A stretch of DNA of 64,000 nt from Planctomycetota bacterium (GTDB lineage Bacteria; Planctomycetota; Planctomycetia; Planctomycetales; Planctomycetaceae): the NCBI GenBank assembly GCA_022600195.1, contig JAHZKX010000051.1:124001-188000 (forward strand), given 5' to 3'. Position 1 is the stretch's first letter, and each line of letters opens with the position of its first letter. The position numbers and the translations under genes were made by a program. The notes under the pieces are model-generated. The model did not search any database, was not told the DNA's origin, and saw only the letters and a list, made by a program, of their open reading frames with translations. Shown here one piece after another: positions 45,547 to 52,462 of the stretch.

Positions 45547-46257
45547 ATGAAGTTAAATTTCAAACAAGAACGAATTCTTGCCGTTGTCGCCCATCCTGAT
45601 GATGCAGAGCTATTGTGTGCAGGTACTTTGGCACGCGCTCATCAAGAAGGGGCTACCATTGGAATTTGTGTGCTCTGCCAGGGAGATAAAGGACAGCCAG
45701 AACCGCCGATTGATAATCTGGCCGAAGTTCGGCAACAGGAAATGCAAATGGCTGCAAAAGTGCTCGGTGCCGATCTCTTCTTTGGTAATAGCCCGGATGG
45801 TGCCCTGTTTGACTGTTTAGAGCAGCGTCGCATATTAACGGAAATCATTCGTCAGTTTTCACCGACGCTCGTATTGGCACATTCACAATCAGACTACCAT
45901 GCAGATCATCGTGCCGCCTCTGTCATCACCGAAGCAGCGACCTGGTTCAGTGCCTCGACTGGGAATCAAACGCATTCACCTGCCGTGAAAAGTCCACCTG
46001 CTCTCTGGTGGCTGGACACCGTTAACATGACGCAATTCGAACCCCATTTTTATATCGACATCAGCGAATTTGTCGACACTAAGCTTGCTATGCTCAATTG
46101 TCATCAAAGCCAACTGCAACGAGGCAATGACACCAGCTTCTCCCCCTTGCAGGATTTGATGCTGAAACAATGTGCGACGCGTGGCTCACAATCGGGTGTC
46201 TCTTCTGCGGAAGCCTTTCGAAGCCATACTGCCTGGAAACGTTGTGCTGCATGGTAA
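45547..46257 (+). CDS. PIG-L/LmbE-family deacetylase
   Basis: A 236-residue zinc-dependent N-deacetylase. The zinc motif AHPDDAELLCAGTLA contains the HPDD ligands, and SDYHADHRAAS contains the second H-x-x-H pair. The family removes acetyl groups from N-acetylglucosaminyl substrates. It lies directly downstream of the NagB-like gene; a deacetylase followed by a deaminase makes a plausible route from an N-acetylamino sugar to a glycolytic intermediate. It is the last plus-strand gene before the phage-like module. Confidence 0.88.
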   Translation: MKLNFKQERILAVVAHPDDAELLCAGTLARAHQEGATIGICVLCQGDKGQPEPPIDNLAEVRQQEMQMAAKVLGADLFFGNSPDGALFDCLEQRRILTEIIRQFSPTLVLAHSQSDYHADHRAASVITEAATWFSASTGNQTHSPAVKSPPALWWLDTVNMTQFEPHFYIDISEFVDTKLAMLNCHQSQLQRGNDTSFSPLQDLMLKQCATRGSQSGVSSAEAFRSHTAWKRCAAW

Positions 46258-46284
46258 GTCTAAGCAAAGCACATTGATCGATAC

Positions 46285-47403
46285 TTAAATCAGACCAAAT
46301 CGCTTTGCTTCTTTCATTCGTTTCGGACCAATGTAGCGAAAGCTGGCTGTGATTCTTCCGTGACTGGATGCTTTTCGATGTTTACCCTCTCTATCGAATC
46401 CATCCTGGCGATTTGCAGAAGACGGTTTGCGAATCAATTTCCAGAGCCTGGATTTTGCACGATGGTAAATCATGGCTGGATGGCCGGTAACACTGGAATA
46501 TTTTTTTTTACAAGCATAGAGAGAGGCTACGTATTCGCTTAATGCATGACCAATGCCAGCCCCTTGAAAGTCCGGGAGACAGACTGTTCTATGTTCTCTG
46601 AAGGAAGAGGCTGTTTTGTGCGGAAAATGTATCACCGCGGTGAAAGCAGCAGGTTGGCCCTCAACTAAAGCCATAAAGCAGTTCGCGGATTTATGAATCG
46701 ATCCATCTAAATAATGATGTTTCCGAAATAATTCCCACGCACTTCGATGCACGTTAATAATTTCGAGAGAGATTGGGGGTCGCGATTGCCTTTCGCACCT
46801 CCACTGAAAATCATCCGTGGCTGGCTGGTAGATCCAATCGGGATCAAGCCAGTTTATAATGTCGTAGTGACAAGTGATGGCTATGAATTTCTGTTTTCTT
46901 TTCCGAACTGTTTTTGCAATGGCGCAACTACTGATTTGCGCTACGGTCCGATCCACTACCGAAGAATACTCATCGATGGCGACGATGTCTGATGGTTCGG
47001 CCAAAGCCCTGGCGATCGTCACTCGGAACTGTTCACCGTTCGAAAGCACATGATAAGGCTTTAACCAGCCTGGAGGTGATGAGAATCCGACCGAAGAGAG
47101 CAGGGCAGCAATCTCTTTCATTCCCATTTCTCTGGGAAAAGCATCAATGATACTTTTCTTCTGGAACCATTCAAAACCATCGATTAAATCATTTTTGAAT
47201 AGTTCTCTGGCAAGAGTCGTCTTCCCACAGCCGGATGGACCGACGATCAATCCAATGTTCCACGCAAACTGTTCCAGAGGCAGGTTTGCCGACCACGCAA
47301 CTCGGCTTGTCTTTTCGGCTGGAATGCCAAACATACCCTCCAGTTGAATCACACGAGGACTGCGGATGACTTGAGACTCTCTTATGATATCCACGATCGG
47401 CAT
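46285..47403 (-). CDS. ABC-type ATPase fused to a GNAT acetyltransferase domain
   Basis: A 372-residue fusion. Residues ~1-205 are an ABC-type ATPase: Walker A VGPSGCGKTT (54-63), a signature variant LSNGEQ (120-125), Walker B DIVAIDEYSS (139-148) and switch His in AITCHYD (179). Residues ~213-325 are a GNAT-fold domain with KHHYLDGSIHKSANCFMAL, then the acetyl-CoA loop DFQGAGIG (278-285), and SVTGHPAMIYHRAKS. There is no membrane segment and no transporter partner, so this is not a transport ATPase. Its start overlaps the end of the ParB-like gene by 22 bases. Phage Mu Mom, a DNA base modifier, also has a GNAT-like fold; a similar role is an inference only. It is the last gene of the phage-like module. 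Confidence 0.8.
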   Translation of the reverse strand: MPIVDIIRESQVIRSPRVIQLEGMFGIPAEKTSRVAWSANLPLEQFAWNIGLIVGPSGCGKTTLARELFKNDLIDGFEWFQKKSIIDAFPREMGMKEIAALLSSVGFSSPPGWLKPYHVLSNGEQFRVTIARALAEPSDIVAIDEYSSVVDRTVAQISSCAIAKTVRKRKQKFIAITCHYDIINWLDPDWIYQPATDDFQWRCERQSRPPISLEIINVHRSAWELFRKHHYLDGSIHKSANCFMALVEGQPAAFTAVIHFPHKTASSFREHRTVCLPDFQGAGIGHALSEYVASLYACKKKYSSVTGHPAMIYHRAKSRLWKLIRKPSSANRQDGFDREGKHRKASSHGRITASFRYIGPKRMKEAKRFGLI

Positions 47404-47939
47404 ACGAATCCCTCTTTTTTTAATCGCTTTAAGAGTGCAATCTGCTCAAATTCATCTTTGCAATCAATCAGTACACTGAAAGAATCCGTCAAGAGATGCG
47501 ATTCATCTTCGCCTTCGATCTTTTCCATAACATCAGAACTGACACTCGACAGAGAATCGAGCAGTTCCTGCAGATCCTTTGAATCAGTAGAAACCGAAGT
47601 AATCAGAGTGTCCAATGCAATCTGATCCGTATTTGCCATTGATGTGACAGTATCGAATGTCGCCAGAATTTTCTCTGCTTCGGGTTTCGTTACATCCAAA
47701 ACCAAACAGGGAACTTTTTCCTCTTCAGCGATATCGGCCCGTAAATGACCATCAATGATTTCGAATGTTCCATTCTTACAATCTCGCACCAGACATGCAG
47801 AAGCAAACCCCACTTCTTTCAGAATCGCGCGCAATACTGTTTCCTGTGTTTCTTTATGAATTCGCCAGTTCTTCAGATTGCGTTTCAGTTGAGAAGCTTG
47901 AATGCGTCGAAAACTTTTGATGCGGTCTTTGAATTTCAT
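47382..47939 (-). CDS. ParB-like nuclease-domain protein
   Basis: A 185-residue protein. An N-terminal ParB/Sulfiredoxin-like domain runs over ~15-100, with the nucleotide-binding core TFEIIDGHLRADIAEEEKVPCLVLDV (DGHLR at 63-67 corresponds to the G-x-x-R-x-x-A box of ParB). A C-terminal acidic part (about 120-185) is mostly helical. No helix-turn-helix partition domain follows, so this is the phage/DNA-modification type rather than a chromosome-partition ParB. The frame is open to 48056, but the ATG at 47939 lies 20 bases after the zinc-ribbon gene stop and fits better. It overlaps the ABC-GNAT start, suggesting the two work together. Confidence 0.8.
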   Translation of the reverse strand: MKFKDRIKSFRRIQASQLKRNLKNWRIHKETQETVLRAILKEVGFASACLVRDCKNGTFEIIDGHLRADIAEEEKVPCLVLDVTKPEAEKILATFDTVTSMANTDQIALDTLITSVSTDSKDLQELLDSLSSVSSDVMEKIEGEDESHLLTDSFSVLIDCKDEFEQIALLKRLKKEGFVCRSWIS

Positions 47940-47959
47940 ATTTATTCTCAAATTAATTT

Positions 47960-48220
47960 TTATAGACAATCCAGACAGCGATTTGATCCATAACGTTGAC
48001 GGATCTGGTCTTTGTGATAATCGCCTTTGAAGATGGGCGCACCACAGCGGGCACAAGCAGAAATGGGTTCGTGTTTCACAAGCACTGAACTGACGACAAG
48101 ATCCGGAAACTCTGCTTCGACCATTTTTGCTGCCAGGATATGTGTTTGCGCTTCCCGGTCAAGACGTTTTACAGGGCGATGATTTTTTTCTTGAGCAAGA
48201 TAAACAATAAAATGAGGCAT
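47960..48220 (-). CDS. Small zinc-finger protein in the phage-like module
   Basis: An 86-residue protein. It has a basic middle part and a C-terminal treble-clef-like zinc site: CARCGAPIF ... RCLDCL, two CxxC pairs about 27 residues apart. AAGGAA lies eight bases before the ATG at 48220; an ATG at 48256 has no such box. Its position directly before ParB-like and ABC-GNAT genes, 20 bases away, indicates co-expression. Short zinc-ribbon proteins are common phage nucleic-acid binders. No named family was recognised. Confidence 0.65.
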   Translation of the reverse strand: MPHFIVYLAQEKNHRPVKRLDREAQTHILAAKMVEAEFPDLVVSSVLVKHEPISACARCGAPIFKGDYHKDQIRQRYGSNRCLDCL

Positions 48221-48289
48221 GTCACATTCCTTTTCAAAACTGGAAATCGGTCTCAAACGACATTCATTACATATTTTAAAAGGAAATTC

Positions 48290-48410
48290 CTGTTTGTCAT
48301 GAGGTGCATGCAGGCATGCGTGATCAAGCTGAACCCGCGGTCTCTGAGTTATGGGCCCCGTAGGATGACCTGTTCTCTAACCGGCGTTAATTACTTAAAT
48401 AGGATGGGGA
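48290..48410 (-). other. tRNA-like remnant or structured element
   Basis: On the minus strand, between DUF5131 and the zinc-finger gene, are tRNA-like blocks in order: GGTTAGAG (D-loop like), CCCATAA (anticodon-loop like, CAT), GACCGCGGGTTC (variable/T-arm like). The T-stem cannot close properly and ~10 extra bases separate the first two blocks, so a working tRNA is not possible as read. GCATGC occurs twice nearby in a short palindrome. It may be a decayed tRNA, an attachment relic or a regulatory RNA. Confidence 0.3.
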
Positions 48411-48481
48411 ATGCAGTGGGAAGGTCCATAAAAAGCCTGTAACGCGTAAGGGTACATGATTGGTTTTGATCCAATCATGAT

Positions 48482-49276
48482 TTACACACGCGAACTCACT
48501 ATCATTCCCGATCCCAAACTTCGAAATGGTATCGAAAAATCATACTCTCTGGGAGTTGGAAACTGACGAATGAGATCGCCGTCCAATTCGATTCCCATTT
48601 CAGTGCGATGCCCGGCAGATTGCTTGTGAAAGAATGCGGCTCCAGAATCAGTACACTTTTTCCACATATCTCTTGCCCACTGCTTATCCTCTGGTCGATG
48701 ACCGGGGCCAGACTCACCTCCATAAATCACCCAGTCAATCCCGGAGAGATCAAGATCTGTGAGAGATCCGAGCGCTGGTTCATAGCTGATAAATCTTAGA
48801 ACAGCCGGAATTTTTCTCAGTAGATCCGCACGCTCCGCAACTTGCATATCTTCAATGGAAGTTCCGAGCCACACATTCGGGTAACCACTGTCTCCCCAGT
48901 TGTCGGGAAGGTTGTTAGCGATTCGCTCAGGCCGTTTGGTCAACACTTGAAAATGAAGCCACGAATTTTTTTTCATCAGCTCAAATACTTTTGGGCGTGT
49001 TTCATTTGCTACAGGATGATCTTCAAAAATGTCGCAAAGCGAAGCACAAAAGACTCTCCATAAGTTTCCTTCGCTGGCAGCTTTCGTATTCCACTTCCTG
49101 ACATTTTCCCAAGGTGCCTTTGTCACCTGTCGAGGCGCGTTTCCCCAAAGATCAAGACCCATGCGATTTTTTGTCAAAGTCAGCGCATAGCAATTTCGAC
49201 ACCCTTCACTGACTTTCGTGCATCCCATCCAGGGGTTGAATGTTGCATCAGTCCAAGCGATCAGTGTTTTTTCCAT
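48482..49276 (-). CDS. DUF5131 family protein (phage Gp37/Gp68-like)
   Basis: A 264-residue member of the phage Gp37/Gp68 family. The N-terminus has WTDATFNPWMGCTKVSEGC and NCYA, giving the cysteine cluster C19-x6-C26-x2-C29 that looks like a metal or Fe-S site. VLTKRPERI, WLGTSIED and SYEPALG follow in family order, then YGGESGPGHRP. The biochemical role is not established; the family is frequent in phages and mobile elements and has a radical-SAM-like look. GGGGAG lies seven bases before the ATG at 49276, a strong site. Confidence 0.88.
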   Translation of the reverse strand: MEKTLIAWTDATFNPWMGCTKVSEGCRNCYALTLTKNRMGLDLWGNAPRQVTKAPWENVRKWNTKAASEGNLWRVFCASLCDIFEDHPVANETRPKVFELMKKNSWLHFQVLTKRPERIANNLPDNWGDSGYPNVWLGTSIEDMQVAERADLLRKIPAVLRFISYEPALGSLTDLDLSGIDWVIYGGESGPGHRPEDKQWARDMWKKCTDSGAAFFHKQSAGHRTEMGIELDGDLIRQFPTPREYDFSIPFRSLGSGMIVSSRV

Positions 49277-49287
49277 GACTCGCTCCC

Positions 49288-49449
49288 CTAGAGTGCGTCG
49301 GATTGGAGCCCTGTTCCCTCACGAACGAAGTCGTTTTTTGGTTCCAACCGCACACCAATATATCGGGCATTACCTGACGAGACTGCTTCCACAGCCTCTA
49401 CTGCCAAAATATCATATTCGCAGCACCTGTTCAAAAAGCAGGTTAACAT
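49288..49449 (-). CDS. Small unknown protein upstream of DUF5131
   Basis: About 53 residues from the ATG at 49449, ending 11 bases before the DUF5131 start. The reading frame has coding-like content (AVSSGNARYIGVRLEPKNDF). A TTG at 49461 would add four residues, and the frame stays open to ~49500 without a good start. The stop codon sits just before the Shine-Dalgarno of DUF5131. It may be a short phage gene or the 3' end of a decayed one. No family was recognised. Confidence 0.4.
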   Translation of the reverse strand: MLTCFLNRCCEYDILAVEAVEAVSSGNARYIGVRLEPKNDFVREGTGLQSDAL

Positions 49450-49496
49450 AATTCCATGCAATTGTAATGCGATTCCGGGAGGTATTTTCTCATCTT

Positions 49497-49928
49497 TTAC
49501 TCAACCAATTCCAAATCAAACAGCGTGTCGGAATCGGTTCCTACTGGATTTGTTACTGGTGCTAGCTTTGATTTCAATGCGTCCGCAATTAACCAGCCTC
49601 CAACCGGCACGCCTAAACCCGTCGCAATCAGTCCAGCCCCAAGTGTCAGCTTTGCAAGAGTTCCCGCCGTGTTGTTTTGTGGTGGCATGTATTGGTGCGT
49701 CACCCGGTTATCATCGCCTATGTGCATTTCTTCGCCCTCGGGACGATTGTTATCAACGATTTCTTTTCCCAACAGCTTTTCGCGTGTGGACATCACCAGA
49801 GATTCCACGTTGTTAAATCGGTGGCTGGCCTGCCTCAGGTTCTCCGCTCGTTCCCCCACTTTGATTGACCAGAAGTGTTTCGCGATTCGCTCCTTCCACG
49901 TCAGTGGTTTCGTTTCCTCCGTCATCAT
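49497..49928 (-). CDS. Phage-like membrane protein of unknown function
   Basis: A 143-residue protein. An N-terminal helical, basic part contains WKERIAKHFWSIK. A Pro/Asn-rich patch QYMPPQNNT precedes a hydrophobic helix (about 82-112, LAKLTLGAGLIATGLGVPVG and WLIADAL), and there is a short acidic tail. GGAGAG stands just before two adjacent ATGs (49928 and 49925). One hydrophobic region plus helical soluble part would suit a virion-associated or holin-like small membrane protein. The first ~115 bases are also read in another frame by the 82-residue gene. Confidence 0.55.
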   Translation of the reverse strand: MMTEETKPLTWKERIAKHFWSIKVGERAENLRQASHRFNNVESLVMSTREKLLGKEIVDNNRPEGEEMHIGDDNRVTHQYMPPQNNTAGTLAKLTLGAGLIATGLGVPVGGWLIADALKSKLAPVTNPVGTDSDTLFDLELVE

Positions 49929-50061
49929 CTGCTCTCCATGAATGCACAAGTTGACCGAGCGTCCCACTTTGGAACGCACGGTCTAACTCGTTGTTTTGTT
50001 TGATCAGGCTGTTATGAAATTCATTGTTCTGCCTGATCAGTTCTTCCAGAGACTCGGCCAT
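49813..50061 (-). CDS. Small hydrophilic phage-like protein, coupled start
   Basis: An 82-residue protein with an N-terminal helical segment (LEELIRQNNEFHNSLIKQNN, heptad-like) and a disordered Gly/Glu-rich C-terminus. Its ATG overlaps the stop of the preceding gene in TAATG, which supports translation. The last ~115 bases overlap the start of the next gene in a different frame. It may be shorter in reality if the overlap is not tolerated. No family was recognised. Confidence 0.5.
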   Translation of the reverse strand: MAESLEELIRQNNEFHNSLIKQNNELDRAFQSGTLGQLVHSWRADDDGGNETTDVEGANRETLLVNQSGGTSGEPEAGQPPI

Positions 50062-50330
50062 TATGCAGCAGCCGGTCCGCCGGGATTCACCTTGGATTGA
50101 ACCTCACGAATGCCGACCGCTTCATCCAGGGTCACCATTCGTTTGTTTTCCAGGTAATCGTAATCGACCACTTTCTGAACCGTCACAAAGTTATTCTGTG
50201 CGACAGTTCCCGTCTGCATGAGTTGCGTCAACATGTGGTTGGCAACATTATCAGATAAGTCTACAGCCATCTCCTTTTCTCCTTCACCCTCTACAGGGAT
50301 CTCAACTTCTAAAATATCGCCGTCTGGCAT
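50061..50330 (-). CDS. Small acidic phage-like protein
   Basis: An 89-residue acidic protein (GDILEVEIPVEGEGEKEM near the N-terminus, helical after ~30). Its ATG overlaps the stop of the protease gene in TAATG, and its own stop overlaps the next start in the same way, so it is part of a tightly coupled chain. No known fold was recognised. Short acidic proteins placed after a protease and before a small hydrophilic protein could be tail or inhibitor proteins; this is only a guess. Confidence 0.6.
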   Translation of the reverse strand: MPDGDILEVEIPVEGEGEKEMAVDLSDNVANHMLTQLMQTGTVAQNNFVTVQKVVDYDYLENKRMVTLDEAVGIREVQSKVNPGGPAAA

Positions 50331-51190
50331 TACTTAGCCTCACTTTGTTTAACGGCTTTAAACCTGAGTTTGATCGGTGATCCAAGCGGGTATGTCTGCT
50401 CGCTTAAAACCTGATCGTCAGAACCAATGATCTGGACCGGGATTTCAGTTTTTGAAAGTCGGTCCAACTGTTCGCGGAGTTTGGAAATCTCACCTTTCAA
50501 GGCTACGATTTCCTGACTGTCCTTAGGAATGGGGGGATCGGTTTTTTGCGGTGGAGAAACTACAATCGACGATCCCCGGCAAGCGGGCATCCTTCCGTAA
50601 ATCCTGAGAATTTCTGATCTGATCAAGACAGAATCGGTATAAATGGTTGTGCTTCGACTGGGTACGATCGCGCTGATAATTCCTACTACTTGACCGTTGG
50701 CCAAAATCGGCCCGCCTGAATCGCCCTGCGCTACCATTTTGGAGAAATAGCGACCGTTCCGATTGACTCTGATTTTTGCTTTCAGTCTTCGCAGTTTGTA
50801 AATGCCCTGTGAGTAGCCGTAGGCCGTTGCATCAATTCCATCTGTCGGCTGACTGCTGGCAACGTGAAAACATTTGGGCGCTGATATCACCCGCGTCTCC
50901 ACAATGGCATAGTCCAGGCTGTCAGTGTATTGCTTAAAAACCACCTTGGCAGGCCACCATTGCCCGCCATAGCCAATTCGGATTGTAGTCGCGTCATTGA
51001 CGACATGTGCCGCTGTGAGATAAACAGAGCGATTGTCGATGTTCCCGATGTAAGCACACGCGCCTGTACCTGTGATTTCACGACATCCATTCGCCGTGCA
51101 TTGTCGTTCAATGGTTCGGATCGCCAACGCCTGCGCCTGCACAATAACAGTTGTCATCAGCACAAATATCATAGTGAGTGTTTTTACCAT
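50330..51190 (-). CDS. Secreted trypsin-like serine protease in the phage-like module
   Basis: A 286-residue protein with a signal peptide (about 1-22, ending VQAQA), then a chymotrypsin/trypsin-fold protease. His62 is in TAAHVV, Asp93 in SLDYAIVE and Ser158 in QGDSGGPI, a full catalytic triad in the right order. The C-terminal ~90 residues include a coiled-coil-like stretch (EIVALKGEISKLREQLDRL) and a beta tail. The ATG at 51190 overlaps the stop of the PLA2-like gene by seven bases (ATGGTAA), so translation is probably coupled. The frame is open further upstream but overlaps that gene. A secreted protease is unusual in a phage-like block. Confidence 0.8.
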   Translation of the reverse strand: MVKTLTMIFVLMTTVIVQAQALAIRTIERQCTANGCREITGTGACAYIGNIDNRSVYLTAAHVVNDATTIRIGYGGQWWPAKVVFKQYTDSLDYAIVETRVISAPKCFHVASSQPTDGIDATAYGYSQGIYKLRRLKAKIRVNRNGRYFSKMVAQGDSGGPILANGQVVGIISAIVPSRSTTIYTDSVLIRSEILRIYGRMPACRGSSIVVSPPQKTDPPIPKDSQEIVALKGEISKLREQLDRLSKTEIPVQIIGSDDQVLSEQTYPLGSPIKLRFKAVKQSEAK

Positions 51191-51558
51191 GAAATATATC
51201 TCTCCCAAAACAACCAAAAATAATGCCACGGATTTTTGGGGACTTTTCCCCGATGCCAACTGAAGGCACCTACACCAAACAAACGAACGCGACGGTAATA
51301 AAACCCCGCCATAAACTTCGAGAGGTCGCACGCTCTCAGGTTCCGATAAAGAGCCTGGTCTGCCCGTTTACGATCTTTTTTACAGCCACCCAGTTGATAA
51401 GCCCAGTCGTGAAAGTGGCACGCAGGACGAATATCCACGCCGCCGAATTCGTCTGGAGAGTAACTGCATCCATTCGATTTGAAGGTATCAATGGGTTTGA
51501 AGCCTTCCATCTTATTTAGCAGTGATTCGGGTAGATCGGCGTTGGTGATTTCTTTCAT
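51184..51558 (-). CDS. Phospholipase A2-like protein
   Basis: A 124-residue protein. The active-site helix is ACHFHDWAYQLGG (about 46-58), matching the CxxHD of PLA2, with His50 and Asp51. The Ca-loop equivalent CSYSPDEFGGVD precedes it, and RADQALYRNLR follows where PLA2 has a second helix. No disulfide network of animal PLA2 is expected. The start ATG overlaps the stop of the upstream membrane protein in TGATG. PLA2 domains occur in phage and parvovirus particles for membrane passage; whether it acts on the host envelope or elsewhere is not known. Confidence 0.7.
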   Translation of the reverse strand: MKEITNADLPESLLNKMEGFKPIDTFKSNGCSYSPDEFGGVDIRPACHFHDWAYQLGGCKKDRKRADQALYRNLRACDLSKFMAGFYYRRVRLFGVGAFSWHRGKVPKNPWHYFWLFWERYISW

Positions 51559-51803
51559 CAATTTTCCCCGAAGACTCGATCTTCCATGCGACTGATGCGT
51601 CTTTCATGTGAATTGACCATTTCAATTAATAACTCCTTGTTGGAATCGAGCTTTTCATCAATTTCAATGAGTTGATGGCTGTGCTCAAGTAACGTCTTCG
51701 CAGTCCATGTGATGGCCCCCACTCCTCCCGCAATGATGGGCGAGAAAACACAAGCAATGACCCACGCTGGAATGAAGATTCCCTTACGAACGGTTTCTGG
51801 CAT
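51558..51803 (-). CDS. Holin-like small membrane protein, first gene of the phage-like module
   Basis: An 81-residue protein with one hydrophobic helix (about 10-30, IPAWVIACVFSPIIAGGVGA) followed by a charged helical tail that could form a coiled coil (LIEIDEKLDSNKELLIEMV). GAGG lies six bases before the ATG at 51803; the frame is open to 51914, but that would run into the terminator. It is holin-like in size and layout, and its stop overlaps the PLA2-like start. Holin next to lytic-type enzymes is typical of phage lysis modules, but sequence alone cannot prove it. Confidence 0.55.
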   Translation of the reverse strand: MPETVRKGIFIPAWVIACVFSPIIAGGVGAITWTAKTLLEHSHQLIEIDEKLDSNKELLIEMVNSHERRISRMEDRVFGEN

Positions 51804-51891
51804 ATTGGCCTCAGTAAAATCAGCAGAAAGGATTGAAGTCTGAGGTTGCTCATGTTCGCGATCGGCGTGCGTGATACAAGGTGAGTTGCAT

Positions 51892-51928
51892 AAAAAAAAC
51901 ACCTCTCGTTGCACAGAACGACAGGTGT
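51892..51928 (-). terminator. Strong intrinsic terminator upstream of the phage-like module
   Basis: On the minus strand, ACACCTGTCGTT pairs with AACGAGAGGTGT across a six-base loop, ten Watson-Crick pairs with one two-base mismatch, followed by seven or more Ts. It lies 71 bases past the stop of the 51999-52340 gene and insulates the module from it. Transcription of the module must therefore start between ~51890 and 51803. Confidence 0.85.
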
Positions 51929-51998
51929 TGAAAAATCACTTGATCAAACAAATTAATTAATGAGCATCAAATAAATGCTGGTGTTGTTTCTGAATAGT

Positions 51999-52340
51999 TC
52001 ATTGCATTTTTAATGGAAAATCACTGATCGCAAGCTGCTTGCTTTTTACTTCGCACAACCTTTTCCAGCCATCGGTTACTAACTTCTCTCTGAGACTGAC
52101 CTCAGCTGAATCAAGCTCACGCTTATCAAATGGCCCCTCTGCTAAAACAGGCTCAAAGTCGTTATCAATAATGAATTGCGCCATTGCAGGATTACATCGA
52201 ATGTGATGTTCGGGCTGCGCCTGTAATTCGTTCTCTTTCACTTCGCCAATGATATAGCGTAAGTAGAGGCCGCTATCTTTGATTTCTTCTACTTCCTGAC
52301 CACAGACGACACACAGATAACCCTGATCACATTTTGCCAT
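51999..52340 (-). CDS. Conserved-looking small protein with a CxxC motif
   Basis: A 113-residue protein. It opens with MAKCDQGYLCVVCGQEVEE, with one CxxC plus an earlier Cys, then SGLYLRYIIGEV, and HHIRCNPAMAQFII with a further His/Cys pair, so zinc binding by C/C/H/C is plausible. The C-terminal ~45 residues are charged and helical. I chose the ATG at 52340 over the one three codons upstream because the family-like start begins there; neither has a strong Shine-Dalgarno. It lies just before the terminator and is not part of the phage-like block. Function unknown. Confidence 0.65.
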   Translation of the reverse strand: MAKCDQGYLCVVCGQEVEEIKDSGLYLRYIIGEVKENELQAQPEHHIRCNPAMAQFIIDNDFEPVLAEGPFDKRELDSAEVSLREKLVTDGWKRLCEVKSKQLAISDFPLKMQ

Positions 52341-52462
52341 AGCGCACACTTACAAATTCAAAACCACCGGAAAGAATCCACGGCAGACAAATCAGGCCAT
52401 GAAAGAAACATTGATGACGAAAGTGAAATATTACCCTGGATCTCTCAACAAGCGAACGATCA

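Noticed and set aside
46285-47403. Ordinary ABC transporter ATPase
   Set aside because: No permease or membrane gene is adjacent, a GNAT domain is fused at the C-terminus, and it overlaps a ParB-like gene in a phage-like block.
48290-48410. A functional tRNA(Met) in the phage-like module
   Set aside because: The T-stem cannot pair, position 33 is not T, and the spacing between D-arm and anticodon loop is about ten bases too long. Kept only as a tRNA-like remnant.
51804-51914. Upstream extension of the holin-like protein
   Set aside because: It would begin inside the intrinsic terminator at 51892-51928. A good GAGG site precedes the internal ATG at 51803.
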